From Aquabacterium sp. A3 (GTDB lineage Bacteria > Pseudomonadota > Gammaproteobacteria > Burkholderiales > Burkholderiaceae_C): a stretch of DNA of 64,000 nt. Below the pieces are notes generated by a model, which ran no database searches, had not been told where the DNA came from, and saw nothing but the letters and a program-made list of their open reading frames with translations. Shown in pieces: positions 1-9,994 of this stretch. How positions within the stretch are numbered: position 1 is the stretch's first letter; each line of letters starts with the position of its first letter. A program made the translations under genes and the position numbers. The stretch is from the NCBI RefSeq assembly GCF_038069945.1, contig NZ_JBBPEV010000006.1:62001-126000 (forward strand), written 5' to 3'.

Positions 1-89
1 CCCATGAAACCATGCAAGGCGTCCGCATCGGATGAAGGCTCGACCAAACCGGTTCTCCGCAGTCGGATCAGAGAACACTCGAACCGACC

Positions 90-110
90 ATATTAACACA
101 TTCTTGTCAA
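90..110 (-). promoter_or_regulatory. possible promoter toward rpoB (AT-rich patch)
   Basis: On the minus strand an extended -10-like element (TGTTAATAT, 90-98) lies in an AT-rich patch, downstream of the rplL terminator and pointing out of the left edge, where rpoB is expected. A perfect TTGACA (105-110) is present but only 9 nt upstream of the -10, too close to be its partner. This is an inference from base composition and gene order only. Confidence 0.25.
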
Positions 111-190
111 CACTGCATAAATACCCATTCAGTGCAGTCAGGGTGGCGCCGACCGCCAGGCCAGCGCCCGCCCTGAGTCCGTCACCAACG

Positions 191-219
191 CAAAAAAAAG
201 CCGCCCGAAGGCGGCTTTG
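191..219 (-). terminator. intrinsic terminator after rplL
   Basis: Read on the minus strand, a GCCGCC / GGCGGC stem closed by a TTCG tetraloop is followed by a run of eight T. It begins about 50 nt past the rplL stop. The organisation is like the rplL-rpoB attenuator of other proteobacteria. Positions 1-190 hold no gene that I can support; rpoB would start to the left of the window. Confidence 0.85.
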
Positions 220-268
220 GTGGTCAGGGCGCCCCCGGCACAAGGCCGGTGACGCCACCGAGGTCGAA

Positions 269-643
269 TTACTTGAGTTCGGCCTTGGCGCCGGCTTCCA
301 CCAGCTTCTTGACAGCGGCTTCGGCGTCGGCCTTGGCCACGCCTTCCTTGACGTTCTTGGGAGCGCCGTCGACCAGGTCCTTGGCTTCCTTCAGACCCAG
401 GCCGGTGATTTCGCGCACGGCCTTGATGACGCCAACCTTGTTGGCGCCGGCTTCGGTCAGCACGACGTTGAATTCGGTCTTCTCTTCAGCGGCCGGGGCA
501 GCAGCGCCACCGCCAGCAGCGGGAGCGGCCATGGCGGCAGCAGACACGCCGAACTTCTCTTCGATGGCCTTGACCAGCTCGTTGAGCTCCATCACGGACA
601 TGCTGTCCAGGGCGGTCAGGAATGCGTCTTTATCGAATGCCAT
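269..643 (-). CDS. rplL: 50S ribosomal protein L7/L12
   Basis: Acidic stalk protein of the large ribosomal subunit that recruits translation GTPases. The 124-residue product has the family layout: an N-terminal dimerisation segment (starting [15 protein letters not shown]), an Ala/Gly-rich hinge near residues 38-52, and a C-terminal domain containing the conserved [16 protein letters not shown] region. It is the last gene of rplKAJL, 52 bp after rplJ. The ATG start is preceded by an AGGAA Shine-Dalgarno sequence. A strong terminator lies about 50 nt after the stop. Length and sequence are normal for betaproteobacteria. Confidence 0.98.
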   Translation of the reverse strand: MAFDKDAFLTALDSMSVMELNELVKAIEEKFGVSAAAMAAPAAGGGAAAPAAEEKTEFNVVLTEAGANKVGVIKAVREITGLGLKEAKDLVDGAPKNVKEGVAKADAEAAVKKLVEAGAKAELK

Positions 644-695
644 TTTGGGTTCCTAAATATCGTTGAATTGAATGAATGCGGATGAGCGCGGTTGA

Positions 696-1223
696 TCAGG
701 CGGCAGGGGCTTCGGCCTCTGCGGGAGCGGCTGCGCCACCACCCTTTTGTTCGCCGACGGCAGCCAGCACGCGAGCCAGGCCCGAGATCGGCGATTGCAG
801 CAGGCCACAGATCTGGGCCAGCAGCACTTCCTTGCTCGGGATGGAGGCCAGGGACTTGACGCCATTGGCGTCCAGGGCCTTGCCTGCGTAGGCGCCGGCC
901 TTGATGACCAGCTTGTCGTTGGTCTTGGCAAAGTCGGCGATCACCTTGGCAGCAGCCACGGCATCTTCCGAGAAACCATAGATCAACGGGCCGCTCATGC
1001 TCTCGGCAGCCACTTCGAAGGACGTACCGGCAACAGCGCGGCGGGCCAGGGTGTTCTTCAGCACGTGAAGATACACACCTTGCTCGCGAGCGTTCTTGCG
1101 CAGCTGGTCCAGCTGGGCCACCGTGAGTCCGCGGTACTCGGCCAGTGCAAGCGTCTGTGCCTTGCCCGCCTGGGCAGCCACTTCAGCGATGACGGCTTCT
1201 TTTTCGTTGCGATTGAGACTCAA
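696..1223 (-). CDS. rplJ: 50S ribosomal protein L10 (TTG start)
   Basis: Base of the L10(L12)n ribosomal stalk. The 175-residue product starts [11 protein letters not shown] and carries the typical N-terminal rRNA-binding region ([19 protein letters not shown]) and an Ala-rich C-terminus that binds L7/L12 dimers. The reading frame begins with TTG at 1223-1221. An AAGGAG six nucleotides upstream supports this rare start and no ATG competes. A rare start codon would fit a gene under tight translational control. It is preceded by a 317-bp leader after rplA, where the L10 autoregulatory site is expected. Confidence 0.97.
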   Translation of the reverse strand: MSLNRNEKEAVIAEVAAQAGKAQTLALAEYRGLTVAQLDQLRKNAREQGVYLHVLKNTLARRAVAGTSFEVAAESMSGPLIYGFSEDAVAAAKVIADFAKTNDKLVIKAGAYAGKALDANGVKSLASIPSKEVLLAQICGLLQSPISGLARVLAAVGEQKGGGAAAPAEAEAPAA

Positions 1224-1540
1224 GGTCTACTCCTTCAAACATGCCCATTGACACCACCCCACGGGGGATGACGCCGCCAGGCACACCCTTAATCAGCGAC
1301 CTTCTGTCTCCGGAACCCGCCCGACAGGACGTCGGGCACATACCAGCACAGCGGGTGCGCCATCTGCGTAGGCCTTGCGATTAAGCAACGCTGCGATACT
1401 GCCAACAGGCGTTGCGCCTACGGTCTTGGATGGCCTGCCCCTTTGCAGAGACAGCCCACCAATCTTGTCGGATCACCGCGCCAGACTCGCGCGGGATCCG
1501 GCCAGCCTCAGCGCACGCGCTGAAACCGGCAGATTCTTCA
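1224..1540 (-). promoter_or_regulatory. rplA-rplJ leader with hairpin (candidate L10 autoregulatory site)
   Basis: There is no gene in this 317-bp gap. It contains a perfect inverted repeat at 1319-1337 (GCCCGAC, 5-nt loop, GTCGGGC), about 95 nt upstream of the rplJ start. Long rplA-rplJ leaders in proteobacteria bind the L10-L12 complex and repress rplJL translation. I infer the same role here from position and structure. The kink-turn itself was not modelled. Confidence 0.4.
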
Positions 1541-2236
1541 TCAAGGAGCGATGCTGCCCACGTCCACGCGGACGCCCACACCCATGGTGGACGACACGGC
1601 GACCTTGCGCAGGTACACGCCCTTGCTCGAGGCCGGCTTGGACTTGTTCAGAGCGTCCAGCAGCGCGGCCAGGTTGCCCTTGAGCTTGTCGGAGTCGAAC
1701 GAGCGCAGACCGATGGTGCCGTGGATGATGCCGGCCTTGTCGACACGGAACTGCACCTGACCGGCCTTGGCGTTCTTCACGGCGGTGGCGACGTCGGGGG
1801 TGACGGTGCCGACCTTGGGGTTGGGCATCAGGCCACGGGGACCCAGGATCTGGCCCAGGGTACCGACCACACGCATGGTGTCGGGCGAGGCGATGACCAC
1901 GTCGAAGGGCATGTCGCCAGCCTTCACGCGCTCAGCCAGGTCTTCCATGCCGACGACGTCGGCACCAGCGGCCTTGGCTTCTTCAGCCTTCGCGCCCTGG
2001 GCGAACACCGCCACGCGCTTGGTCTTGCCGGTGCCGTTGGGCAGCACGACAGCACCACGAACCACCTGGTCCGACTTCTTGGCGTCCACGCCGAGTTGCA
2101 CGGCCACGTCGATGGACTCATCGAACTTGGCGGTGGCGCACTCTTTGACCAGGCTCAGGGCCTCGTCGATGGCGTACAGCTTGGTGGTTTCAATCTTGCC
2201 CTGGAGGGCCTTTTGCTTTTTGGTCAGCTTGGCCAT
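1541..2236 (-). CDS. rplA: 50S ribosomal protein L1
   Basis: Ribosomal L1-stalk protein and, in the known family, translational repressor of its own rplK-rplA mRNA. The 231-residue product has the full family length and recognisable segments: [14 protein letters not shown] near residue 37, [14 protein letters not shown] near 133, and the C-terminal [11 protein letters not shown]. The start lies two nucleotides beyond the rplK stop with a GGAGG inside the end of rplK, so translation is probably coupled. Nothing is unusual. Confidence 0.98.
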   Translation of the reverse strand: MAKLTKKQKALQGKIETTKLYAIDEALSLVKECATAKFDESIDVAVQLGVDAKKSDQVVRGAVVLPNGTGKTKRVAVFAQGAKAEEAKAAGADVVGMEDLAERVKAGDMPFDVVIASPDTMRVVGTLGQILGPRGLMPNPKVGTVTPDVATAVKNAKAGQVQFRVDKAGIIHGTIGLRSFDSDKLKGNLAALLDALNKSKPASSKGVYLRKVAVSSTMGVGVRVDVGSIAP

Positions 2237-2237
2237 C

Positions 2238-2669
2238 TCACACGCCCTCCACGATGATGCCCATCGAACGGGCAGAACCAGCGATCGTGCGCACAGCGGC
2301 GTCCAGATCGGCGGCGGTCAGGTCCTTCTGCTTGGTCTTGGCGATTTCTTCCAGCTGGGCGCGGGTCAGCTTGCCGACCTTGTCAGCCTGGGGACGGGCC
2401 GAGCCCTTGTCGATCTTGGCAGCCTTCTTCAGCAGCACGGTGGCCGGAGGCGTCTTCAGAACGAAGGTGAAGGACTTGTCTGCGTAGGCGGTGATCACCA
2501 CGGGCAGAACCAGACCTGGCTCCATCCCTTGAGTCTGGGCGTTGAACGCCTTGCAGAACTCCATGATGTTCAGACCACGCTGACCCAGCGCGGGACCGAC
2601 GGGAGGCGAAGGGTTCGCCTTGCCGGCCGGGATTTGCAGCTTGACGAAGCCGACAATTTTCTTGGCCAT
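2238..2669 (-). CDS. rplK: 50S ribosomal protein L11
   Basis: Large-subunit protein of the GTPase-associated centre. An upstream in-frame ATG at 2687 would add six residues, but the product beginning [20 protein letters not shown] matches the family N-terminus and has an AGGAG just upstream, so 2669 is the start (143 residues). Conserved regions include [23 protein letters not shown] and the C-terminal [12 protein letters not shown] rRNA-binding segment. First gene of rplKAJL, with its own promoter about 200 bp upstream. Confidence 0.98.
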   Translation of the reverse strand: MAKKIVGFVKLQIPAGKANPSPPVGPALGQRGLNIMEFCKAFNAQTQGMEPGLVLPVVITAYADKSFTFVLKTPPATVLLKKAAKIDKGSARPQADKVGKLTRAQLEEIAKTKQKDLTAADLDAAVRTIAGSARSMGIIVEGV

Positions 2670-2867
2670 GTTTTCTCCTAGAGCCACGCCGACGGCCTGC
2701 CGGTGTGGTCGAGTGCTAACGCCGTACTGTCGCTGCCGGCTGAAATGGCTCAGGCGGCGGGGTCGGGCTCCTCATGCCGCTGGTCTCGTTCGCGGCTGGT
2801 GACGGCTGATCTGCTCATGCCCTGGCTCAGCCACGGCACAACCACCCTCAACGGGGGAAAGCCTGCG

Positions 2868-2897
2868 ATTGTATGACGTGGCCTGCCCGCTTGGCAA
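2868..2897 (-). promoter_or_regulatory. sigma70-type promoter for rplKAJL
   Basis: On the minus strand there is a TTGCCA -35 (2892-2897, 5 of 6 consensus), an 18-nt spacer and a TACAAT -10 (2868-2873, 5 of 6). It lies just past the nusG terminator and about 190 nt upstream of rplK. No other good candidate is seen in the 2670-2963 gap. Confidence 0.7.
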
Positions 2898-2918
2898 GTC
2901 CCCGCGCGGCGCAGGCAA

Positions 2919-2943
2919 CAAAAAAGGCCCCGGAGGGGCCTTG
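2919..2943 (-). terminator. intrinsic terminator after nusG
   Basis: Minus-strand hairpin GGCCCC-TCC-GGGGCC followed by six T, about 20 nt past the nusG stop. It separates the tuf-secE-nusG transcript from rplKAJL. Confidence 0.85.
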
Positions 2944-2963
2944 CGATGCGTCGGGATGCCGAC

Positions 2964-3527
2964 TCAGATCTTCTCGACCTGGTGGAAATCGAGTTCGACC
3001 GGCGTGGCGCGTCCGAAGATGGTGACCGACACGCGCAGCTTGGATTTCTCGTAGTTGACGTCTTCGATCGAACCATTGAAGTCGGTGAACGGGCCTTCCT
3101 TGACGCGAACGACCTCACCCACTTCCCACTCGACCTTGGGCCGGGGCTTCTCGATGCCTTCCTGCATCTGGTTGACGATCTTCATGACCTCGTCTTCCGA
3201 GATGGGGGAAGGACGGTTGCGGGCGCCGCCCACAAAACCGGTCACCTTGGAGGTGTTCTTGACCAGGTGCCAGGTGTCGTCGGACATGACCATCTCGACC
3301 AGCACGTAGCCCGGGAAGAAGCGGCGCTCGGTCACGGACTTCTTGCCGTTCTTGACCTCGACGACCTCTTCGGTGGGCACCAGGATGCGGCCGAACTGGT
3401 CTTGCATGCCAGCGCGGTCGATGCGCTCACGCAGGTTGCGCTCGACAGCCTTCTCCATGCCCGAATAGGCATGCACCACATACCAGCGCAAGGGTGCGGT
3501 GGTGGGGGCGGTTTGGGCGTCGCTCAT
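2964..3527 (-). CDS. nusG: transcription termination/antitermination protein NusG
   Basis: Elongation factor that binds RNA polymerase and links it to Rho or to the ribosome. The 187-residue product has the NGN domain ([19 protein letters not shown] near residue 14; [10 protein letters not shown] near 70) and a C-terminal KOW motif ([17 protein letters not shown] near 143). It is the standard partner of the upstream secE (31-bp gap). A GAGG lies eight nucleotides before the ATG. An intrinsic terminator follows directly. Confidence 0.98.
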   Translation of the reverse strand: MSDAQTAPTTAPLRWYVVHAYSGMEKAVERNLRERIDRAGMQDQFGRILVPTEEVVEVKNGKKSVTERRFFPGYVLVEMVMSDDTWHLVKNTSKVTGFVGGARNRPSPISEDEVMKIVNQMQEGIEKPRPKVEWEVGEVVRVKEGPFTDFNGSIEDVNYEKSKLRVSVTIFGRATPVELDFHQVEKI

Positions 3528-3558
3528 GGGTTCAACCTCGCTTTGGATTCAGAAAAAA

Positions 3559-3939
3559 TCACTTCCAGCCCAGGATCAGGCTGTAAAGCGCCCATTCCAG
3601 CGCCTTGTCGGTGAGCCACAGGAACAGCGCCATCACCACCACGAAGATGAACACGTACAGCGTCATCTGGGTGGCCTCTGGACGGGAAGGCCAGACGACC
3701 TTGCGCAGCTCCTTGACGGAGTCTTGCCCAAAGGCAATCAGCTCCTTGCCCTGCGCCGACGTGAGAAAAACGCCCACGGCAGCGGCCATCAACACCAGCA
3801 GCGACAGCACGCGCACCCACAGGTCTTGCTGGCCCAGCAGGTAGAAGACGGCCACACCTCCAACCACCAGCAGCCCGGCGGCAGCCAGCTTGGCCTTGTC
3901 GGCGCTCGTAGTGACGGTTTCGGCTTGCTGAGTGGACAT
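3559..3939 (-). CDS. secE: preprotein translocase subunit SecE
   Basis: Essential inner-membrane subunit of SecYEG. The 126-residue product is of the three-helix proteobacterial type: hydrophobic segments near residues 18-35, 43-60 and 92-115, with the conserved cytoplasmic motif VKELRKVVWPSRPEA before the last helix. It lies between tRNA-Trp and nusG, the common arrangement. The Shine-Dalgarno sequence is weak, but the N-terminus is the only reasonable ATG. Confidence 0.97.
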   Translation of the reverse strand: MSTQQAETVTTSADKAKLAAAGLLVVGGVAVFYLLGQQDLWVRVLSLLVLMAAAVGVFLTSAQGKELIAFGQDSVKELRKVVWPSRPEATQMTLYVFIFVVVMALFLWLTDKALEWALYSLILGWK

Positions 3940-4025
3940 GGGAATGGGATGTTTGAGGCAGCAAAGCCCGCGAAGCCTGTCAGGCTCTGCGGGCTGCTGT
4001 TGATACAGCGTTGACGGTCAACAGG

Positions 4026-4101
4026 TGGCAGGGGCAGAGGGAATCGAACCCCCAACCTTCGGTTTTGGAGACCGACGCTCTGCCAATTGAGCTATACCCC
4101 T
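4026..4101 (-). tRNA. trnW: tRNA-Trp (anticodon CCA)
   Basis: A 76-nt cloverleaf on the minus strand with a seven-base acceptor stem (AGGGGTA/TGCCCCT), anticodon loop CTCCAAA, a TTCGATTC T-loop and an encoded CCA end. It sits between tuf and secE, as in many proteobacteria. Confidence 0.97.
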
Positions 4102-4123
4102 GCTGAAACCGGTGACCCGACGA

Positions 4124-5314
<1,191 letters not shown>

Positions 5315-5363
5315 GATTCTCGCTCCTAGCGATCCTGAAGTGAGCCGATGGATGAAAGAGGTG

Positions 5364-5438
<75 letters not shown>

Positions 5439-5569
5439 ATCGACACGGGTTTGAACGCACAGCCAGTTGCTGGCGTTCAAACCGGTGCCGACCTGGCGCA
5501 TGCTGAAGCACGCACCCTGATGCGAAGACCGCGACTCTACCACACGGAATGTGTCAGTTCCTTGAACCT

Positions 5570-5643
5570 TGGAGCGGGAGACGGGAATCGAACCCGCGTC
5601 ATTAGCTTGGAAGGCTAAGGTTCTACCATTGAACTACTCCCGC
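5570..5643 (-). tRNA. trnG: tRNA-Gly (anticodon TCC)
   Basis: A 74-nt cloverleaf: acceptor GCGGGAG/CTCCCGC, anticodon loop CTTCCAA, T-loop GTTCGATT, encoded CCA. Second tRNA of the tRNA-tuf operon. Confidence 0.97.
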
Positions 5644-5722
5644 CCGGGAGTGATCCACATTCCAGACGCCTTACAGATGCACCGCGAGTGACGATGCACC
5701 ATGACCGTCGTCAGGTGTTGCC

Positions 5723-5808
5723 TGGTGGAGGAGGCTGGATTCGAACCAGCGTAGGCGTAAGCCAACAGATTTACAGTCTGCCCCCTTTAGCCACTCGGGC
5801 ACCCCTCC
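5723..5808 (-). tRNA. trnY: tRNA-Tyr (anticodon GTA)
   Basis: An 86-nt class II tRNA with a long variable arm. The acceptor stem is GGAGGGG/CTCCTCC, the anticodon loop CTGTAAA and the T-loop GTTCGAAT; CCA is encoded. First gene of the tRNA-tuf-secE-nusG operon. Confidence 0.97.
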
Positions 5809-5822
5809 AAGGCAAGCCCTAG

Positions 5823-5852
5823 ACTTTAGCACAGCTTTCAAGACCGCCTCAA
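5823..5852 (-). promoter_or_regulatory. promoter of the tRNA-tuf operon
   Basis: Minus-strand TTGAGG -35 (5847-5852), 18-nt spacer and TAAAGT -10 (5823-5828), placing the transcription start a few nucleotides before the tRNA-Tyr 5' end. It is positionally convincing, but the hexamers are only moderate matches. Confidence 0.5.
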
Positions 5853-6024
5853 TCCGTTCGCAAAAAACTGTGTGTTTCTTGCACGCCGGTGGAACACCCT
5901 CGCCCCTCTTGCGGGGGCGCGGCGTGCATCCCCTTCGTCAGGGAGGGATACTGGCAGGGCGTGCCCGGACCAACGCGTGCCAAGCACTGGCCGGCATGAT
6001 CTTCATCCATGAGGGAGTGTGACC

Positions 6025-6702
6025 ATGATCAAGTTCATCGGGGCCGCAGGCGTTGCGGCCAGCCTGCTGTTGTCATCGCCGGTGGCATCAGCCCAAAGCG
6101 TCGACGGGGTGCGCCTGCGGCCTCTGCTGGGCATAGGCTATGGCTGGGGTGGAGACAATCTTCAAGACGTCACGCTGGTGACTGTTGGCACCAATGTTCG
6201 TTATGAAGAGCGTGTGCAAGCGGGATCGGGCATTGATCTGAGAGCTGGCCTGGAGTTGGCGTTCGGCCGCTCGCCCTTCTCGATGCAGATTGCTGTGGCG
6301 TACCAGGGTGATGGCGTTGGCGGCCTCGACAATGAGGCCGTGGAGTTTCGGCGGATCCCCGTTGAGCTTGTGGGACATTGGAGGGTGAGCCCACAGTTCC
6401 GAATCGGCTTCGGCGTTCGCAAGGCGGCTTACGCCTCGCTGCGCTTCAACGAAGGTGCCTGCACGAAGCTCTTGAGTGATGGCTCTGCTCGATGCAGCGG
6501 GGATTTTCGCTTTCGCAGCAACCTTGGCCTGATCTTGGAATCCGAGTATGAGTTGACGCCTAACTGGGGCCTGCGTGCCAGGTATGTGGCCGAGACGTAC
6601 CAACCAACGCGCGCAAGGTTCGGTGAAGAGTTCGATGTAGACAAGTCGCTGAAGTTTCGCGGCGACCACTTCGGCATCTTGAGCGTGTGGTACCTGCGCT
6701 GA
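6025..6702 (+). CDS. small outer-membrane beta-barrel-type protein, function unknown
   Basis: A 225-residue exported protein. The first 23 residues form a clear Sec signal peptide ending ASA-QS. The rest alternates short hydrophobic/aromatic strands (LLGIGYGWGG, GLELAFGRS, MQIAVAYQGDG, NWGLRARYVAETY) and ends in a terminal aromatic strand (GILSVWYLR), which suggests an outer-membrane barrel. A GTG six bases upstream is in frame, but GAGGGAG seven nucleotides before the ATG at 6025 favours the latter. It stands alone, convergent with the exopolysaccharide cluster four base pairs away. I do not recognise a named family. Confidence 0.75.
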   Translation: MIKFIGAAGVAASLLLSSPVASAQSVDGVRLRPLLGIGYGWGGDNLQDVTLVTVGTNVRYEERVQAGSGIDLRAGLELAFGRSPFSMQIAVAYQGDGVGGLDNEAVEFRRIPVELVGHWRVSPQFRIGFGVRKAAYASLRFNEGACTKLLSDGSARCSGDFRFRSNLGLILESEYELTPNWGLRARYVAETYQPTRARFGEEFDVDKSLKFRGDHFGILSVWYLR

Positions 6703-6706
6703 CCCC

Positions 6707-7744
6707 TCAGCGGTGACGCAAGGCCGGCGCCTCGATCAGGCGCCATGATGCCCATGCGAGCACGACCGTGAGCACCAGGGCGGCCAGGGCCCCGAGCCAG
6801 ACCGACCAGGCCAGCAGGCCTGTGGCCACACAGGCCTGGATCACCGGGAAGTGCCAGAGGTAGAGCCCATAAGACAGGTCGTGCCTGGGCTGCAGGGCGG
6901 CGACGGGCCGCACCACCAGGGCCAGCCACATCACGGCCGCCGTCAAGCCGATGGGGGCCAGAATGTCCCACACATCGGCCCCCTGGGTGGGATGTCCGTC
7001 CCGGGCCGCCACCAGACACAGGATCAGCAGCCCTACCGCACCGACACGGTGTCGCCACCGCAGCAGGGTTTCGCGGTGACACCAGGCCCACGCGCCAGCC
7101 AGAAAGTACATCAGTTGCCCCGGCATCTGCTTGGCCAGTTCGTGGCCAACCGGGCGCCCGCCCTGCACGGCCCACTCGGTGAAGCCCACCCACCAGAGGG
7201 CCGACAGCAGAAATCCGGCGCCCAGCACCTGGTGCGTGCCCCAGCGTCGGGCGGACCAGGCGATGGCGGGGACCGCCGCGTAGAACATGAGCTCGACCTT
7301 GATCGTCCACAACGAGCCGTTGACGACGCCAGGGACGGGGTTGTGGGAGAACACCCCGGGCAGCTGCGGCTGCAGGAAGTTCAGGAAAGACAGGTTGGCC
7401 ACGAGGTACTGCCACCACATCGGCGCCGACAGGTACTCACGCCAGGACTGCGCGCTCAGGGCCATGCCCATGGCCGCGCACAGCAGCACCACCGCCACAT
7501 AGGCCGGCACGATGCGGCGCAAACGGCGTGAGGCGTAATCGGCCAGGACGGGGCGCTGCACCCAACTGGCGTAGACGAGGTGGCCGCTCAGGACAAAGAA
7601 GATGGGCAAGCCCCAGGCCGTGGGCAGCCAGCCCAGGGTGGCTGCCAAGGCCGGTGCGGCAGACAATTCGACGAGGTGCAAGGCCGCCACCAGGGCGGCC
7701 GCCACCAGCCGCAGCACGTCGAAGTTGTTGCCGCGCGCCTTCAT
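6707..7744 (-). CDS. acyltransferase-3 family membrane protein (exopolysaccharide O-acylation)
   Basis: An integral-membrane acyltransferase of 345 residues. It has the family signature near the N-terminus (FDVLRLVAAALVAALH, catalytic His in the first helix), a later FFVLSG motif, about ten hydrophobic segments and a C-terminal RLIEAP. Members transfer acetyl or other acyl groups to sugars. The open frame extends far upstream, but the homologous part begins MKARGNNFDVLRL, and that ATG overlaps the stop of the upstream Wzx-like gene (ATGA). It is the last gene of the exopolysaccharide cluster and most likely decorates its repeat unit. The acyl group cannot be read from sequence. Confidence 0.9.
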   Translation of the reverse strand: MKARGNNFDVLRLVAAALVAALHLVELSAAPALAATLGWLPTAWGLPIFFVLSGHLVYASWVQRPVLADYASRRLRRIVPAYVAVVLLCAAMGMALSAQSWREYLSAPMWWQYLVANLSFLNFLQPQLPGVFSHNPVPGVVNGSLWTIKVELMFYAAVPAIAWSARRWGTHQVLGAGFLLSALWWVGFTEWAVQGGRPVGHELAKQMPGQLMYFLAGAWAWCHRETLLRWRHRVGAVGLLILCLVAARDGHPTQGADVWDILAPIGLTAAVMWLALVVRPVAALQPRHDLSYGLYLWHFPVIQACVATGLLAWSVWLGALAALVLTVVLAWASWRLIEAPALRHR

Positions 7745-9156
7745 GTGGCGGCCCGCCAGGGACGAAGCCCCAGGCCAACCAGGGCCAGGCACGCCGCGCC
7801 AGCCAGCGTGGACAGGCCCAGGCGCAGCCAGGGCTCGGCAGGCAGGCTGTGCAGCAGCCAGCCGCCCAGCGCCAGCGGCAGTGCCGCCGACAGCACGATG
7901 CGCGGCAAATGCACCTGACGCCACAAGCCGTTGAGTTGCAACAACAAGGCGCACGTGACGCCCACGCCAACCAGGGTGGCCGCCGCCAGACCCATGAGCC
8001 CGAAGCCCCAGGCCAGCAACGGCATGGCCAGGGCGTGCAGCCCGCTGCCGCCCAGGTCGCAGAGGAAGGGCAGACGCGTGTCGCCCCGGGCGTGGCAATA
8101 GCGGGCCAGCAGGGCGTTCCAGCCGGCGATGACCAATGCCGCCGCATACCAGCCCAGCAGCGGGGCCAGGCGCTCGGTGCCCGTGACCCCCGGAAACAGC
8201 AAGGCCACGATGGCCGGCGCCGACAACAACAAGCCCAGGGCCGCCGGCGTGGTGATGACCGTGGTGGCGGCCAGGCCCTGACGCAGCAGGCCCAGGCGCT
8301 CGGTGTGCCCGCCGCGGGCCATGAGGCCCAGCACCACCTGACACAGGGCCGTGAGCGCCACGAGGGGCAGGTTGGCCAGCTTGCGCGCCAGGTTCAACAG
8401 GGTGATGACCCCCTCGCCCAGGTAGGACGCCACCACCCGCTCCAGCAGGGTGACGCCCTGCCCCAGCAAGGCGCTGCCCAGCAGCGGGGTGACCTGACGG
8501 CCCAGTTGGCGCATGGCCTCGCTCGACCAGCGCAGGTGGGCCCAGCGCAGGCCCTGGGCGCGATTCGCCGGCAGCAGCAGCAAGGCGGCGACGCCTGAGC
8601 CCGCCACGAAACTCCAGGCCACGGCCTGCTCGGTGGCCTGCGGCCCCATCCAGGCCAGACACGCGACGGCGGGCAGGTTGTAGGCCAGCGAAGCCAGCCC
8701 AGGCAGGATGTAGCGCCCCTCGGCATGCAGCGGCACCGACCACCATCCCTGCAAAATGAAGAGCGGCAGACACCACGCCAGGATGCTGAACGCGTCACTG
8801 GCCACACGCAGGTGCTCGGCATCAAGGCCGGGGCCGATGCCGTGCATCAATGGCGCACGCGCCAGCACCGTCAACAAGGCGGTGAGCCCGGCGATGCCCA
8901 GCAGGCCGAAGGTGATCTGCGCCAGGCGACGGGGCCGCTCGTCGGCCGACAGTTGCTGCCATTGCGCCATGCCCGCCGATGACAGCAGACCGTTGCCCAC
9001 CATCATGCGCACGGCCTCAGGCAGGAACAGGGCGATCAGGAAAGCGTCGGTGCGGGCACCGGCGCCCCACTGGGCCACCAACAACCATTCGCGGCCCAGG
9101 CCGGCCACCAGCCCCGCCACAGTGACCAGGGTCAAGGCCCCGGAAGCGCCCAGCAC
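7741..9156 (-). CDS. MurJ/Wzx-type lipid-linked oligosaccharide flippase
   Basis: A polytopic protein of 471 residues with about 13-14 hydrophobic segments, of the MviN/MurJ-like branch of the MOP exporter superfamily (GREWLLVAQWGAGARTDAFLIALFLPE near the N-terminus). In this cluster it probably flips the undecaprenyl-linked repeat unit to the periplasm. An ATG at 9198 would overlap the preceding gene. The GTG at 9156, six nucleotides after GAGGA, gives a better start directly at the first helix. The stop overlaps the acyltransferase start. A true MurJ role is unlikely because of the cluster context. Confidence 0.85.
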   Translation of the reverse strand: MLGASGALTLVTVAGLVAGLGREWLLVAQWGAGARTDAFLIALFLPEAVRMMVGNGLLSSAGMAQWQQLSADERPRRLAQITFGLLGIAGLTALLTVLARAPLMHGIGPGLDAEHLRVASDAFSILAWCLPLFILQGWWSVPLHAEGRYILPGLASLAYNLPAVACLAWMGPQATEQAVAWSFVAGSGVAALLLLPANRAQGLRWAHLRWSSEAMRQLGRQVTPLLGSALLGQGVTLLERVVASYLGEGVITLLNLARKLANLPLVALTALCQVVLGLMARGGHTERLGLLRQGLAATTVITTPAALGLLLSAPAIVALLFPGVTGTERLAPLLGWYAAALVIAGWNALLARYCHARGDTRLPFLCDLGGSGLHALAMPLLAWGFGLMGLAAATLVGVGVTCALLLQLNGLWRQVHLPRIVLSAALPLALGGWLLHSLPAEPWLRLGLSTLAGAACLALVGLGLRPWRAAT

Positions 9157-9166
9157 GGCGGCGTCC

Positions 9167-9994
9167 TCAGTGCAGGAAGGTAAACAGGCTGCGCCCACCC
9201 ACCTTGTAGTTGAGGTTGCGGCAGCGCTGGCCCACGGGCTTGGCGCTCAGACCCGCCACGATGGTGTAGGGCTCGACGCGCTTGCTGACGGTGGTGTTGG
9301 CCGAAACCACCGCCCCCTCGCCGATGTAGGCGCCCTGGATGAGCATGGCGCGCGAGGTGATCCAGGCCCAGTCTTCGATGGTGATGGGCTCGGAGACCGA
9401 CCAGAACTCGGGGGCCTGCATGTCGTGGCCACCGCCCACGATCAGCACGTGAGAGGCGATGGTGACGTGGTTGCCGATGGTGAGGCCGGCCCGTGCGTCG
9501 ATCTGGCAGTGCCAGGCGATGCAGGTGTCATCCCCGATGACGAGGCTTTCCATGCCCAGCACTTCGGTGTTGCGCCAGATGGACGAGCCCTTGCCGATCT
9601 TGGCGCCGCCCAGGCGCAACCAGTTGATGCGGATGGTGTGGCTGGGGATCTTGTTGATCACCATGTTGTAGACCTGCTCCCAGACGCGGCGCATGCGGTC
9701 GACCAGCGTGGGCCAGTTCTTGCCGTAATCCGGCAGCTTGCGCCCGGGCACCTCGTCGAACATGGTTTCGAACAGGCGGCGGGCCAGCGGGTGGCTGATG
9801 CGCTTGCGGATGTCCAGACAACAGATCTGCACCACCGTGTCGTCGGGGCCACGGCCCTGGCTTTCAAACAGGATGTTGTTGGCCAGACACCAGTCGTAGG
9901 CGGCCTGCAGCTCGGGCTCGGACACGCCCAGGCGCGCGGCGTAGTCGCCCAGTCGGGCGCGCACGTTGTGGCTGTGGAGGATGCGGTGTTTCAT
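9167..9994 (-). CDS. hexapeptide-repeat (left-handed beta-helix) acyltransferase
   Basis: A 275-residue cytoplasmic protein. About 120 N-terminal residues of unrecognised helical character precede a left-handed beta-helix made of hexapeptide repeats (GAKIGKGSSIWRNTEV, LVIGDDTCIAWHCQID, LTIGNHVTIASHVLIVGGGHD, AYIGEGAVVSANTTV), with a His in the GGGHD position used for acyl transfer in the WcaF/WbbJ-like group. It probably acetylates a nucleotide sugar or lipid-linked sugar of the exopolysaccharide. The ATG overlaps the stop of the Wzy-like gene upstream by four bases. Confidence 0.85.
   Translation of the reverse strand: MKHRILHSHNVRARLGDYAARLGVSEPELQAAYDWCLANNILFESQGRGPDDTVVQICCLDIRKRISHPLARRLFETMFDEVPGRKLPDYGKNWPTLVDRMRRVWEQVYNMVINKIPSHTIRINWLRLGGAKIGKGSSIWRNTEVLGMESLVIGDDTCIAWHCQIDARAGLTIGNHVTIASHVLIVGGGHDMQAPEFWSVSEPITIEDWAWITSRAMLIQGAYIGEGAVVSANTTVSKRVEPYTIVAGLSAKPVGQRCRNLNYKVGGRSLFTFLH

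Noticed and set aside
32-685. Long plus-strand frame opposite rplL
   Set aside because: Its sequence is the antisense shadow of rplL plus non-homologous flank; the minus-strand frame encodes a clear L7/L12.
5881-5960. GC-rich stretch with CCCCTCTTGCGGGG as a terminator before the OMP-like gene
   Set aside because: Stem is short and no T-run follows on either strand.
6429-7418. Minus-strand 329-codon frame
   Set aside because: Runs through the OMP-like gene and the acyltransferase in a shadow frame and has no domain.
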